A DNA stretch of 64,000 nt from Acinetobacter guillouiae CIP 63.46 (lineage in GTDB: Bacteria > Pseudomonadota > Gammaproteobacteria > Pseudomonadales > Moraxellaceae): contig NZ_KB849283.1 of the NCBI RefSeq assembly GCF_000368145.1, forward strand, positions 1,080,324-1,144,323, in the 5' to 3' direction. The notes below the pieces were generated by a model. It was given only the letters and a program-made list of their open reading frames with translations, ran no database searches and was not told where the DNA came from. Shown here in pieces: positions 1 to 8,038 of the stretch. Position numbers and translations under genes: made by a program. Positions within the stretch are counted from its first letter, which is position 1; the number at the start of each line of letters is the position of its first letter.

Positions 1-150
1 CGCCAGTTTAGTCTGATGACTTTTATCTAAAATAATTTGGTTGATTTGACTTAAAAAATCATCAATTTTTGGATAAAACTGAGTGAGGTCTAAATTTGAT
101 ACAGTGCTATGTTGTTCTGATGCTTTTACTTGTGTTGTTCCCCAAATCAC
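1..150 (-). CDS. MoxR-family AAA ATPase, N-terminal fragment (cut by window edge)
   Basis: An open frame of exactly 50 codons runs from a GTG at 148-150 off the left edge; an in-frame stop lies two codons upstream of the GTG, so the start is well bounded. The last visible residues (about 25-50: a short acidic helix, then FLSQINQIILDKSHQTKLA) look like the helix that precedes the Walker A region in MoxR-type AAA+ ATPases, chaperone-like enzymes usually encoded next to DUF58 and von Willebrand A-domain proteins. No catalytic motif is inside the window, so the family call rests on this N-terminal resemblance only. Confidence 0.45.
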   Translation of the reverse strand, partial: MIWGTTQVKASEQHSTVSNLDLTQFYPKIDDFLSQINQIILDKSHQTKLA

Positions 151-290
151 CTTTTATTTCCCCAATAAAATTATTGTAACTTCCTTAACATACACGGTTT
201 TAAGGAATACTCAATCTTGACTGCGATAAATCCTTATTTTCATTTGCTGAATACACTTCAACATTTATAGCTTCCCCTATCAGCCAAAAT

Positions 291-1316
291 TTACACTTTT
301 AATTTTGCGGCATGTTTTAACTTTGTTTTTAAATCATCTGCACCAATTGAAAATTCACTTCCTGAAATTTCAGCCTGTTTAATCAATTCGATTAAGGTTT
401 TATTGATAGGTGCTTGTTTACCTAACTGTTGGGCGAGCTGAACAACTTCCCCATTGATCCAGTCCACTTCTGTTGTTCGCCCTGCCATCAAATCATCTTG
501 CATAGATGAACGCGCCAAGGGATCAATTGCCAACATTTTACGGCTTAATATTTTAAAAATGAAATTGGGCAAACTGATTATTTTAGGCAATAGATGTGTC
601 GAAATTGCTGTGAGTTTTGCTGGCTTAATTTGTGCTAAATCTAAGAGATGTAAAGTTTCTTGTTGCGCCATAGCAAGGCATTGTCGATATTGATGATTAG
701 ACAATTGTTGTTTTAACGGTAACTTTGATAAAGCATTGATTGAATTATTTAAATTCAGCAAAATCTTTGCCCATTGCACCGCAAGCATATCCTGATCAAA
801 AACAATCTCTAATTCAGCTTGTTTAAAAAGCTTGGCTAAATCCTGTTGCTGTGTATATGCTTTCACATGCAACGCACCAGATGACCCTTGATGAAAATGC
901 CCAACTTCTTGAAATGCAACATTAAAAGGCACCATGCCTTCTAAAATCCGATGATGCTTTAAAATCCGCTTTAAAATTGGAACATTACTCAACCCATTTT
1001 GAAAACTCACAATATAGGGCCTGTGAACACCCAAGTTGTCATAAAGTTCCTTGGCCACTTGCTCAGTCGCAGCCGATTTTACACATACAAAAATAATGTC
1101 GGCATCTGTGACTATTTTAGGATCAACACTGAGCTGTAAATCATTTGCCGCGATTTTTATCGTTTTACCAGTGTAATCTGTCAGTTTTAAACCAGACCTC
1201 CTCAATTCTTCATATACACGAGGACGTGTAATAAAACTCACATCAACACCTACCGCTGCTAATCGACCGCCAATATAGCATCCAATACTACCCGCACCAT
1301 AAATACAGATTTTCAT
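291..1316 (-). CDS. 2-dehydropantoate 2-reductase (ketopantoate reductase family)
   Basis: Family enzymes reduce ketopantoate to pantoate with NADPH in coenzyme A synthesis. The protein opens with a Rossmann dinucleotide loop (GAGSIG, residues 7-12), has the family SFQNGLSN segment around N107, and the helix carrying the likely catalytic lysine (K184 in WAKILLN). At 341 residues it is longer than the usual ~300, and such longer paralogues often act on other 2-oxo acids, so I do not assign panE. The ATG is preceded by a strong AGGAG 6 bases upstream. It stands alone, transcribed toward the MoxR-like gene. Confidence 0.8.
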   Translation of the reverse strand: MKICIYGAGSIGCYIGGRLAAVGVDVSFITRPRVYEELRRSGLKLTDYTGKTIKIAANDLQLSVDPKIVTDADIIFVCVKSAATEQVAKELYDNLGVHRPYIVSFQNGLSNVPILKRILKHHRILEGMVPFNVAFQEVGHFHQGSSGALHVKAYTQQQDLAKLFKQAELEIVFDQDMLAVQWAKILLNLNNSINALSKLPLKQQLSNHQYRQCLAMAQQETLHLLDLAQIKPAKLTAISTHLLPKIISLPNFIFKILSRKMLAIDPLARSSMQDDLMAGRTTEVDWINGEVVQLAQQLGKQAPINKTLIELIKQAEISGSEFSIGADDLKTKLKHAAKLKV

Positions 1317-1451
1317 AGCAGTCTCCTTTCATTTATATCTATTAGATGATTCTAGCGGAGTTAGTCTTTGCCAACTGTCAGTTATCCGACAAGTCTAATC
1401 ATGAAGTACACTGTTATTGCGTTAAACCGATAAATCGCTTCGCTCATATTC

Positions 1452-1478
1452 AAAAAAAAACGGCACCCAAGTGCCGTT
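1452..1478 (-). terminator. Rho-independent terminator after the cstA-ybdD pair
   Basis: Six-pair stem CGGCAC/GTGCCG with a four-base loop; read on the minus strand it is followed by a run of nine T. It sits about 35 bases past the stop of the YbdD-like gene. Confidence 0.9.
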
Positions 1479-1511
1479 CTATTTAAGCTTTAAATCAACG
1501 GGTACATTCTA

Positions 1512-1814
1512 TCAACATGGACACTTCTTCATTGTTCCACCAGCCGTTGGATAGCGGGCATCTACACAATAGCGATGAAAAGTCTTTTCATCCATTGCAT
1601 CCATATCGGGATGATGCTTTTTCATGTGTTCCAGATAATTTTGATAATCTGGAACACCCACCATCAAACGGAAACTTTGCTGTAAGCGTGTCCATAATGT
1701 TGCAATTCTAGACCAATTTTTAGGATTAAAAATTAGCTCCTTTTGCGACATGATGGTCATCTTGATGATTTTATAAATCACCGTTTTACCACCTTGAGCA
1801 AATTTAAGCTTCAT
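1512..1814 (-). CDS. YbdD/YjiX family small protein, partner of CstA
   Basis: A 100-residue protein whose C-terminal half matches the small YbdD/YjiX (DUF466) family: an L-x-VGVPDY-x-NYLEHMKKHHPD stretch, then the YCVDARYP box and a cysteine-containing tail (MKKCPC). Members are encoded directly after CstA/BtsT transporters and are thought to assist them. Here the gene starts 32 bp after the cstA stop on the same strand, so the two should be one transcript, closed by the terminator at 1452. I chose the ATG at 1814 (AGAGG six bases upstream); a later ATG before SQKELIF would give a length closer to the ~65-residue relatives. A GTG sits just before the chosen ATG. Confidence 0.8.
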   Translation of the reverse strand: MKLKFAQGGKTVIYKIIKMTIMSQKELIFNPKNWSRIATLWTRLQQSFRLMVGVPDYQNYLEHMKKHHPDMDAMDEKTFHRYCVDARYPTAGGTMKKCPC

Positions 1815-1846
1815 CACTCACCTCTCACTCTATCTGTAATATCAAC

Positions 1847-3946
1847 TTAGTGTGATTTAGAAACAGATACTTCTTCAGGATCTGCATACACCGCTGGAGC
1901 TTCATTTACTGTTGGTGTAGGACTTGCCAATGCACGACGAATTGCGCCAATAGCAGCAAACAGCATCACAATCGCAACAACCATAAAGAATGCACACAGT
2001 GCAGCATTGATTTGATTGGACAATACAATGGTTTGCATTTCTTCAAGTGTTTTGGCAGGTTTTAAAATTTCACCATTGGCAATTGCTGTTGAAAATTTAT
2101 CCGCCTGAGCCAAGAAACCAATCTTAGGATTGGTATGGAAGATTTTTTGCCAACCCGCAGTCATACAGGTAATGAATAAGAAAATTGTTGGGATAATGGT
2201 GACCCATACATATTTCTCTTTCTTCATTTTAAATAAAATCACTGTACCCAAGATCAAAGCCATTGCCGCAAGCATTTGGTTACCGATACCAAACAAAGGC
2301 CATAAGCTGTTAATACCACCAAGTGGGTCGACTACACCTTGATAAACAAAGAAACCCCATCCAGCAACAGCAACCGCTGTACCGATCATATTCCCCACAA
2401 AGTTGTGTGAGTTTTTAAGTGCTGGAACAACGATACCCACCGTATCCTGTACCATAAAACGACATGCGCGAGTTCCGGCATCGACAGCGGTTAAGATAAA
2501 CAGCGCTTCAAATAAGATCGCAAAATGATACCAGAATGCCATCATTGAACGATTATTAAAAATATCCGTGATGATGTGAGCCATACCAATTGCAAATGTT
2601 GGCGCACCACCAGTACGCGAAAGAATCGTACTTTCACCCACTTCTTTTGCCAGCAAGCTCAATGTCTCAGGTGTAACCACAAAACCAAGTGTACGTACTG
2701 CTTCTGCTGCGCTCTCTACTGTAGTACCCAATACTGCCGCTGGCGCATTAATCGCAAAATAAACACCCGGTTCAAGCACTGTTGCACAAATCATTGCCAT
2801 GATTGCAACGAATGATTCCATCAACATACCGCCATAACCAATGACACGAATATTGACTTCGTTATCAATCAGTTTAGGAGTAGTTCCAGACGAGACTAAG
2901 GCATGGAAACCAGAAATCGCACCACAAGCAATAGTAATAAATAAGAATGGGAACATGGATCCAGCAAATACAGGACCAGTACCATCAACAAAATGCGTAA
3001 CAGCCGGCATTTTTAACATTGGCATTGCAACAATAATACCCACTGCTAAACCCGCAATTACACCAATTTTCAAGAATGTTGATAAATAATCACGTGGTGC
3101 TAATAACAGCCAAACAGGTAGAACCGAAGCCACGAATCCATAAATGATGAGTGCCCAAGTAAGTTGTGTTCCTGTTAATGTGAAAAATGGTCCCCAATAA
3201 GGATCAGCAGCAACATTTCCACCATAAACAATGGCAGCCATCATCAACACAAAACCAATGATAGAAACTTCTGCAATCTTGCCCGGACGGATATAACGCA
3301 TATAGATGCCCATAAATAAGGCAATCGGTATCGTCGCTGCAATACTAAACACACCCCATGGACTATGTGCCAGTGCTTTCACCACTACCAGTGCCAATAC
3401 AGCAAGGATGATAATCATCACACCTAATGCACCAAGCATCACCACCACACCAGCAAATGAACCCAGCTCTTGCTTTGCCATTTCACCAAGTGAGCGCCCA
3501 TCTCGTCGTGTAGAGATAAATAAAACCAAGAAATCCTGAACTGCACCAGCAAGAACAACCCCGACTAGAAGCCAAATTGTTCCTGGTAAATAACCCATTT
3601 GGGCAGCAAGAATAGGCCCAACCAATGGCCCCGCTCCTGCAATAGCAGCAAAATGGTGACCAAAAAGTACATATTTATTGGTCGGGACATAATCCAAGCC
3701 ATCTGCTAAACGATGTGCTGGTGTTAATCGCCGAGAATTCAGTTCAAAAACTTTGGTCGCAATAAATAAACTATAAAAACGATATGCGATGCTATAAACA
3801 CATATCGCTGCAAGCACTAGCCAAACCGCATTGACATGCTCACCCTTGCTGACTGCAAGTATTCCAAAAGATACTGCACCAATTATGGCGACAATCACCC
3901 AGATCAATTTTGATAAGGGTGATGATTTTGTTTGAATATTTTCCAT
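1847..3946 (-). CDS. cstA: CstA carbon starvation protein / pyruvate-peptide transporter
   Basis: A 699-residue polytopic inner-membrane protein of the CstA family, which imports pyruvate or peptides and is induced on carbon limitation in enterics. Visible features are the first membrane segments (residues ~12-55), the signature stretch YVPTNKYVLFGHHFAAIAGA followed by GPLVGPILAAQMGYLPG (residues ~86-120), and many further hydrophobic segments to about residue 670, ending in a short acidic tail. GAGG lies five bases before the ATG. It is followed by the YbdD-like gene, the usual family arrangement. The upstream region carries a cluster of GAGTCA repeats (see findings). Confidence 0.93.
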   Translation of the reverse strand: MENIQTKSSPLSKLIWVIVAIIGAVSFGILAVSKGEHVNAVWLVLAAICVYSIAYRFYSLFIATKVFELNSRRLTPAHRLADGLDYVPTNKYVLFGHHFAAIAGAGPLVGPILAAQMGYLPGTIWLLVGVVLAGAVQDFLVLFISTRRDGRSLGEMAKQELGSFAGVVVMLGALGVMIIILAVLALVVVKALAHSPWGVFSIAATIPIALFMGIYMRYIRPGKIAEVSIIGFVLMMAAIVYGGNVAADPYWGPFFTLTGTQLTWALIIYGFVASVLPVWLLLAPRDYLSTFLKIGVIAGLAVGIIVAMPMLKMPAVTHFVDGTGPVFAGSMFPFLFITIACGAISGFHALVSSGTTPKLIDNEVNIRVIGYGGMLMESFVAIMAMICATVLEPGVYFAINAPAAVLGTTVESAAEAVRTLGFVVTPETLSLLAKEVGESTILSRTGGAPTFAIGMAHIITDIFNNRSMMAFWYHFAILFEALFILTAVDAGTRACRFMVQDTVGIVVPALKNSHNFVGNMIGTAVAVAGWGFFVYQGVVDPLGGINSLWPLFGIGNQMLAAMALILGTVILFKMKKEKYVWVTIIPTIFLFITCMTAGWQKIFHTNPKIGFLAQADKFSTAIANGEILKPAKTLEEMQTIVLSNQINAALCAFFMVVAIVMLFAAIGAIRRALASPTPTVNEAPAVYADPEEVSVSKSH

Positions 3947-4291
3947 TAAAACCTCACATCTTGATTACAAAAAGCAGTTCCATTGTTTTTATAAAGCGTA
4001 ATGCATTTCCGTGACTCATTCCTTGGTGACTCTACTCCTCATTTTTTTGTTTTCATCTAAGACTTTGGCATTAAAACTGGTCTGAATATGTACTATTAGC
4101 ATGACATCACAATGACTTAAATCGCGACTTTGTTATTTTTATCATCAATGTAATTATCTGACTCTCTGACTCTACTATTAATTATAGGCTGTCGATCTAC
4201 GACTTTAGTCGAAAATTTAGCCGATGTTCGCTATTTTTATAAAGGCGTGTACTTTTAAAAAAGCCGTATACCAACTCAATTTATGCACAAT
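3947..4291. promoter_or_regulatory. Upstream region of cstA, with four TGACTC motifs
   Basis: A 345-base region without a gene, between the efp terminator and cstA. TGACTC (GAGTCA on the cstA strand) occurs at 4012, 4027, 4159 and 4167, and the longer TGACTCTACT occurs twice (4027-4036 and 4167-4176). I infer that control sites for cstA lie here; I cannot name the regulator. Confidence 0.4.
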
Positions 4292-4318
4292 AAAAAAGGG
4301 ATGATTTTCATCATCCCT
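4292..4318 (-). terminator. Rho-independent terminator of efp
   Basis: Seven-pair stem GGGATGA/TCATCCC with a six-base loop, followed on the minus strand by a run of six T; 28 bases after the efp stop. Confidence 0.92.
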
Positions 4319-4345
4319 CAGCGCCATCATTTTTCAATAAAATGA

Positions 4346-4915
4346 TTAAGCACGCTCTAAGTAATCACCAGTACGGGTGTCTACACGAACGCTTTCTTCT
4401 TGCTGTACAAATAATGGAACACGTACAACTGCACCCGTTTCAAGTTTAGCTGGTTTACCACCACCACCTGAAGTATCACCACGTACACCTGGATCAGTTT
4501 CAACGATTTTCAATACAACGAAGTTTGGCGCACTAACGTTTAATGGAATACCATTAAATAGCATAATTGTGCATTTTTCGTTTGAATCGTCTTTTAACCA
4601 TTTTGCAGCATCGCCCATTGCAACTTTATCAGCAGCAATTTGTTCGAAAGATACTGGATCCATGAAGTTCCATAATTCGCCATCGTTGTAGAGATAATCC
4701 ATTTCTACTTCTACAATATCAGCTGCTTCTAAAGATTCACCTGATTTAAAAGTTTTTTCTAATACTTTGCCAGATCTTAGGTTACGTAGTTTTACACGGT
4801 TAAACGCTTGACCTTTACCTGGTTTTACATATTCGTTTTCCATGATTGAACATGGGTTACCATCAAGCATAACCTTTAGGCCAGCTTTGAAATCATTTGT
4901 AGAATAATAGGCCAT
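4346..4915 (-). CDS. efp: Translation elongation factor P
   Basis: A 189-residue EF-P, which enters ribosomes stalled on polyproline and stimulates peptide bond formation. The N-terminal KOW-like domain carries the modification loop KPGKG with lysine at position 34, the residue that EpmA/EpmB (and EpmC) decorate with beta-lysine in gammaproteobacteria; two OB-fold domains follow, ending with the family's [12 protein letters not shown] tail. The ATG at 4915 is preferred over an in-frame GTG three codons upstream, since GGAG would be only one base from that GTG. The beta-lysine-forming enzyme EpmB is encoded divergently next door, which supports the beta-lysylation pathway. Confidence 0.97.
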   Translation of the reverse strand: MAYYSTNDFKAGLKVMLDGNPCSIMENEYVKPGKGQAFNRVKLRNLRSGKVLEKTFKSGESLEAADIVEVEMDYLYNDGELWNFMDPVSFEQIAADKVAMGDAAKWLKDDSNEKCTIMLFNGIPLNVSAPNFVVLKIVETDPGVRGDTSGGGGKPAKLETGAVVRVPLFVQQEESVRVDTRTGDYLERA

Positions 4916-5255
4916 GAAAGGCACACTCCGAACTTACTAATTTAAATCTCTACTGCGATGCTATCAGCAAATCACCCGATTTGTGACAGTGATCATTCCA
5001 AACAGCAAAGAATGTATTTTACATTTTTCGTATTCTAAATGAGCAATACATCGTGAAGCAATGAAAAATTACCCATGTTCGGTCAGATTGAGGGTAAAAT
5101 CTTCGATTCATTGGTGATTCACAGCTGTTCAATACAAATCAGCTGTACTGAAAGCATTTTTCCAGTGAAACATTTCAGATTGAACCTGACAGATTCAATC
5201 TGAACAAGCAATACCACCCGCTTTCCCCTATCTTCAACTATTTATCGCACGTGGC
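4916..5255. promoter_or_regulatory. Divergent efp/epmB promoter region
   Basis: A 340-base region without a gene between the divergent starts of efp and epmB; both promoters must lie here. A direct/inverted AATCTGA-type motif recurs around 5170-5205 (cagattgaacctgacagatt and following bases). I see no structured RNA. Confidence 0.5.
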
Positions 5256-6272
5256 ATGTTAAATTACTTATATCAAGAGCAAAATTGGCAATCTCAACTC
5301 AGTGATTTAATTACTGACCCATTAGAACTGTTAGAAATACTCGAACTTTCTAAAGCACAGTTATTGTCTGGTGCAATCCTTGCGTCTGGACAATTTAAAC
5401 TACGTGTGCCCCGTGCATTTGTCAGAAAGATGGAAGTTGGCAATCCCCTAGATCCACTTTTACTGCAAGTTTTACCACATCATCTAGAAATGGAAGAACA
5501 CGAAGGCTTTGTCACAGATCCACTTGATGAAGAACAAGCCAATCAAATTGCTGGGGTCTTACATAAGTATAAATCACGTTTTTTACTGACCCTCACTGGT
5601 GCATGTGCCGTGCATTGCCGTTATTGCTTTCGTCGTCATTTTCCATACCAAGAAAATTTACCTAAAAATGAAGACTGGTTGAACATTAAAGGCTATTTAG
5701 AAGCTCATCCTGAAATCAATGAAGTGATTTTAAGTGGTGGCGATCCATTAACTTTATCTAACCGAAAATTAGCCACGTGGATAGAACGTCTAGAATCTCT
5801 CAGTCAGATTAAGATCTTGAGAATTCATTCACGCGTTCCAATTGTAATTCCAGAAAGAATCGATGAAGAGCTGGTTTCTTTATTGAAAAACAGTAGGCTA
5901 CGTGTAATTCTAGTGGTACACTCGAACCATCCTGCAGAATTAGATAATTTGACCTGTGCAAAGTTATCTCATTTAGCAAAACAAAATATTCTTGTGTTGA
6001 ATCAAGCCGTTTTACTTAAAGGTGTGAATGATTCTGCACAAACTCTCGTTAATTTGAGTCAACGACTTTTTGAAGCACAAATTTTACCGTATTATCTTCA
6101 TGTTTTAGATAAAGTAAAAGGTGCGCATCATTTCGATTTAGGGGCGGAAAAAATTGATCAGATTTATAAGGATGTATTGGCCAGTTTACCGGGTTATCTA
6201 GTTCCTAAATTGGTTCGAGAAGTCGCGGGAGAAAATAATAAAACACCGCTGTTTGGAGTCACAACCTTTTAA
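5256..6272 (+). CDS. epmB: EF-P beta-lysylation protein EpmB (lysine 2,3-aminomutase family)
   Basis: A 338-residue radical-SAM enzyme that converts (S)-alpha-lysine to (R)-beta-lysine, the group attached to EF-P. The Fe-S/SAM motif CxxxCxxC is at C117, C121 and C124 (CAVHCRYC), followed by the RRHFPYQEN stretch typical of this family, and the SAM-contacting GGDPL box is at about residue 167. The short length and lack of the C-terminal zinc region of clostridial aminomutases fit EpmB. It sits head to head with its substrate gene efp, and is followed after 8 bp by the FimW-like gene, so they may share a transcript. Confidence 0.95.
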   Translation: MLNYLYQEQNWQSQLSDLITDPLELLEILELSKAQLLSGAILASGQFKLRVPRAFVRKMEVGNPLDPLLLQVLPHHLEMEEHEGFVTDPLDEEQANQIAGVLHKYKSRFLLTLTGACAVHCRYCFRRHFPYQENLPKNEDWLNIKGYLEAHPEINEVILSGGDPLTLSNRKLATWIERLESLSQIKILRIHSRVPIVIPERIDEELVSLLKNSRLRVILVVHSNHPAELDNLTCAKLSHLAKQNILVLNQAVLLKGVNDSAQTLVNLSQRLFEAQILPYYLHVLDKVKGAHHFDLGAEKIDQIYKDVLASLPGYLVPKLVREVAGENNKTPLFGVTTF

Positions 6273-6280
6273 GAGTTGAA

Positions 6281-8038
6281 ATGCTCATGATAAATAAAGA
6301 AATTTCAGAAATTTTTCAAAATATCACGGTTCTACAACGAGAAAGTCTAAGTTTTGCAGAAAATTCGGTGGCATCTGTTAATGCATGGGTGGCCACACTA
6401 TCTATTATGCAACTTGGCGATACCTCAGAGTCGGTCTTAAAAGCCATTTGTGAAATCAGCGAACTCGATTGTAGCGAAATGCTACGCTTCGATTTAATTC
6501 AAGTTTTACACCCAATTACCGAAAGCATTTTATCAAGCCTTGAAAAAAACATCTTAAATCAAGGTCTTTCTCAAAATGCGCGTATTGAACATATTATTGA
6601 TTTATCCTCTAGAATTCGTACCTATTTTGCCAACGTCTATATCAATATTGTGCGAAGAAGTCATCAGACACTGGTTTCAAATAAATTCTCATTTTTTAAT
6701 TTCAAACAAAAACGAAATTTACAAACAGCCCGTACACTTGCAACCTTTTATGCTTTAGAACAACTTGGTTTATTGTTGGTTCAACAGCAAATGCTCTACA
6801 GTGGTCCATTGACCCATCAATGGCTCACTACACATCATCTTTATGAGCTTGCGGTTAAAAACCAAGAATTTAATATCAATATCAACCAATTACAAGGTAC
6901 ACACTTTACCATTCAAAATATCCAGCAAGCCTATGCGCAAGTGCTGCTTTTGGATATTTTTAATACGCACCAGATTCGCCCTTCAGAAACACAAGCACTT
7001 TATCAATGTACTTTTGATTGGGTCAAACTGATCCAAATTTTACCAAGAGAAACCAGCTTATCGCGTTATGTGATTGATGGCTCTAAAGACGTTCCACCAA
7101 TTTATAATCGCAAACAACATGCGAATTTCCGTACTTCTTTGTATATTTCTACACAGAATCTGCTCGAACATATTAATTCAACGATTCATAAAGACGAATA
7201 TCTGTCTAAAAATGAACAAATCTATTTATCTGCTGCCTTAAAATTTCATGTACAAAATGTCTTGGGTACAACAACTGAACGTCAACATGAGCGTTATGAA
7301 TACTCTGCACAACTTCAAATTTGTTTTAGCTTACAAACCGCACACTTCTATTTATCCAAAGCTAAAAATTTCTATGAAACACTTAATTTAAATAATAATT
7401 ATGCATTTCAGTCTGAGTCCAATATTCATTCATCGATTTCAACAGGTTCAAGCACAGCATCGAACTTAGGACAAATCAAAACTTTAGACCGTGAAGCAAA
7501 ACAGATCTATCAAACCCAAGTACTGGATATTAGTGTAAACGGTTATCGTATTCGCTGGTCAGATGAAACCCCACGAAATTTACGCACGGGTGAATTTATC
7601 TTGGTCAACGAAAGCCTCAATGACAAATGGAAAGGTGCGATCATTCGTTGGATCAAACAATCGGTTAAAAAAACCTATGAAGTGGGTTTAGAGGTTTTAG
7701 CTCAAGACATCTACCCATGTGCAGTAAAAGTTCCAGCTGATCGTTCGACGATTAACTACCACCCTTGCCTTATGGTTCAAGTGCAAAATTTAAATGAATC
7801 CAATGTTTCTATTATTTTGCCAAATTTACCGTTCTTCAAAGAACAACAAGCAATTTATCTACGTTTAGACACTGAAGAAATTAAGGTGTATTTAACAAAA
7901 ACATTGTTAATTACCCAGAGCTTTATTCAGTACGAATTTGAATTGATCAATGATGAAGAAAATGACCGCATTGATCAATTCATTCAACACCAATCTGCCA
8001 ATTTGAATAATCAAGATGTATGGGAAGCTTTAAAGTGA
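6281..8038 (+). CDS. FimW-like c-di-GMP receptor with divergent PilZ domain
   Basis: A 585-residue cytoplasmic protein: a long alpha-helical N-terminal part (residues ~1-370), a low-complexity Ser/Thr linker (~375-400), then a PilZ-like beta domain with the motif DISVNG at 416-421. The canonical RxxxR that normally precedes this motif and contacts c-di-GMP is not evident. The layout and its position directly before a FimX-like gene match FimW (PA4958)-FimX (PA4959) of Pseudomonas aeruginosa, where FimW is a c-di-GMP effector that promotes type IV pilus assembly on surfaces. Overlap with the next gene suggests translational coupling. Assignment is by architecture and synteny, not by alignment. 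Confidence 0.65.
   Translation: MLMINKEISEIFQNITVLQRESLSFAENSVASVNAWVATLSIMQLGDTSESVLKAICEISELDCSEMLRFDLIQVLHPITESILSSLEKNILNQGLSQNARIEHIIDLSSRIRTYFANVYINIVRRSHQTLVSNKFSFFNFKQKRNLQTARTLATFYALEQLGLLLVQQQMLYSGPLTHQWLTTHHLYELAVKNQEFNININQLQGTHFTIQNIQQAYAQVLLLDIFNTHQIRPSETQALYQCTFDWVKLIQILPRETSLSRYVIDGSKDVPPIYNRKQHANFRTSLYISTQNLLEHINSTIHKDEYLSKNEQIYLSAALKFHVQNVLGTTTERQHERYEYSAQLQICFSLQTAHFYLSKAKNFYETLNLNNNYAFQSESNIHSSISTGSSTASNLGQIKTLDREAKQIYQTQVLDISVNGYRIRWSDETPRNLRTGEFILVNESLNDKWKGAIIRWIKQSVKKTYEVGLEVLAQDIYPCAVKVPADRSTINYHPCLMVQVQNLNESNVSIILPNLPFFKEQQAIYLRLDTEEIKVYLTKTLLITQSFIQYEFELINDEENDRIDQFIQHQSANLNNQDVWEALK

Noticed and set aside
454-693. Open frame of 79 codons on the plus strand inside the ketopantoate reductase gene
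   Set aside because: Antisense to a well-supported gene, with no ribosome site and a composition expected from a mirror frame.
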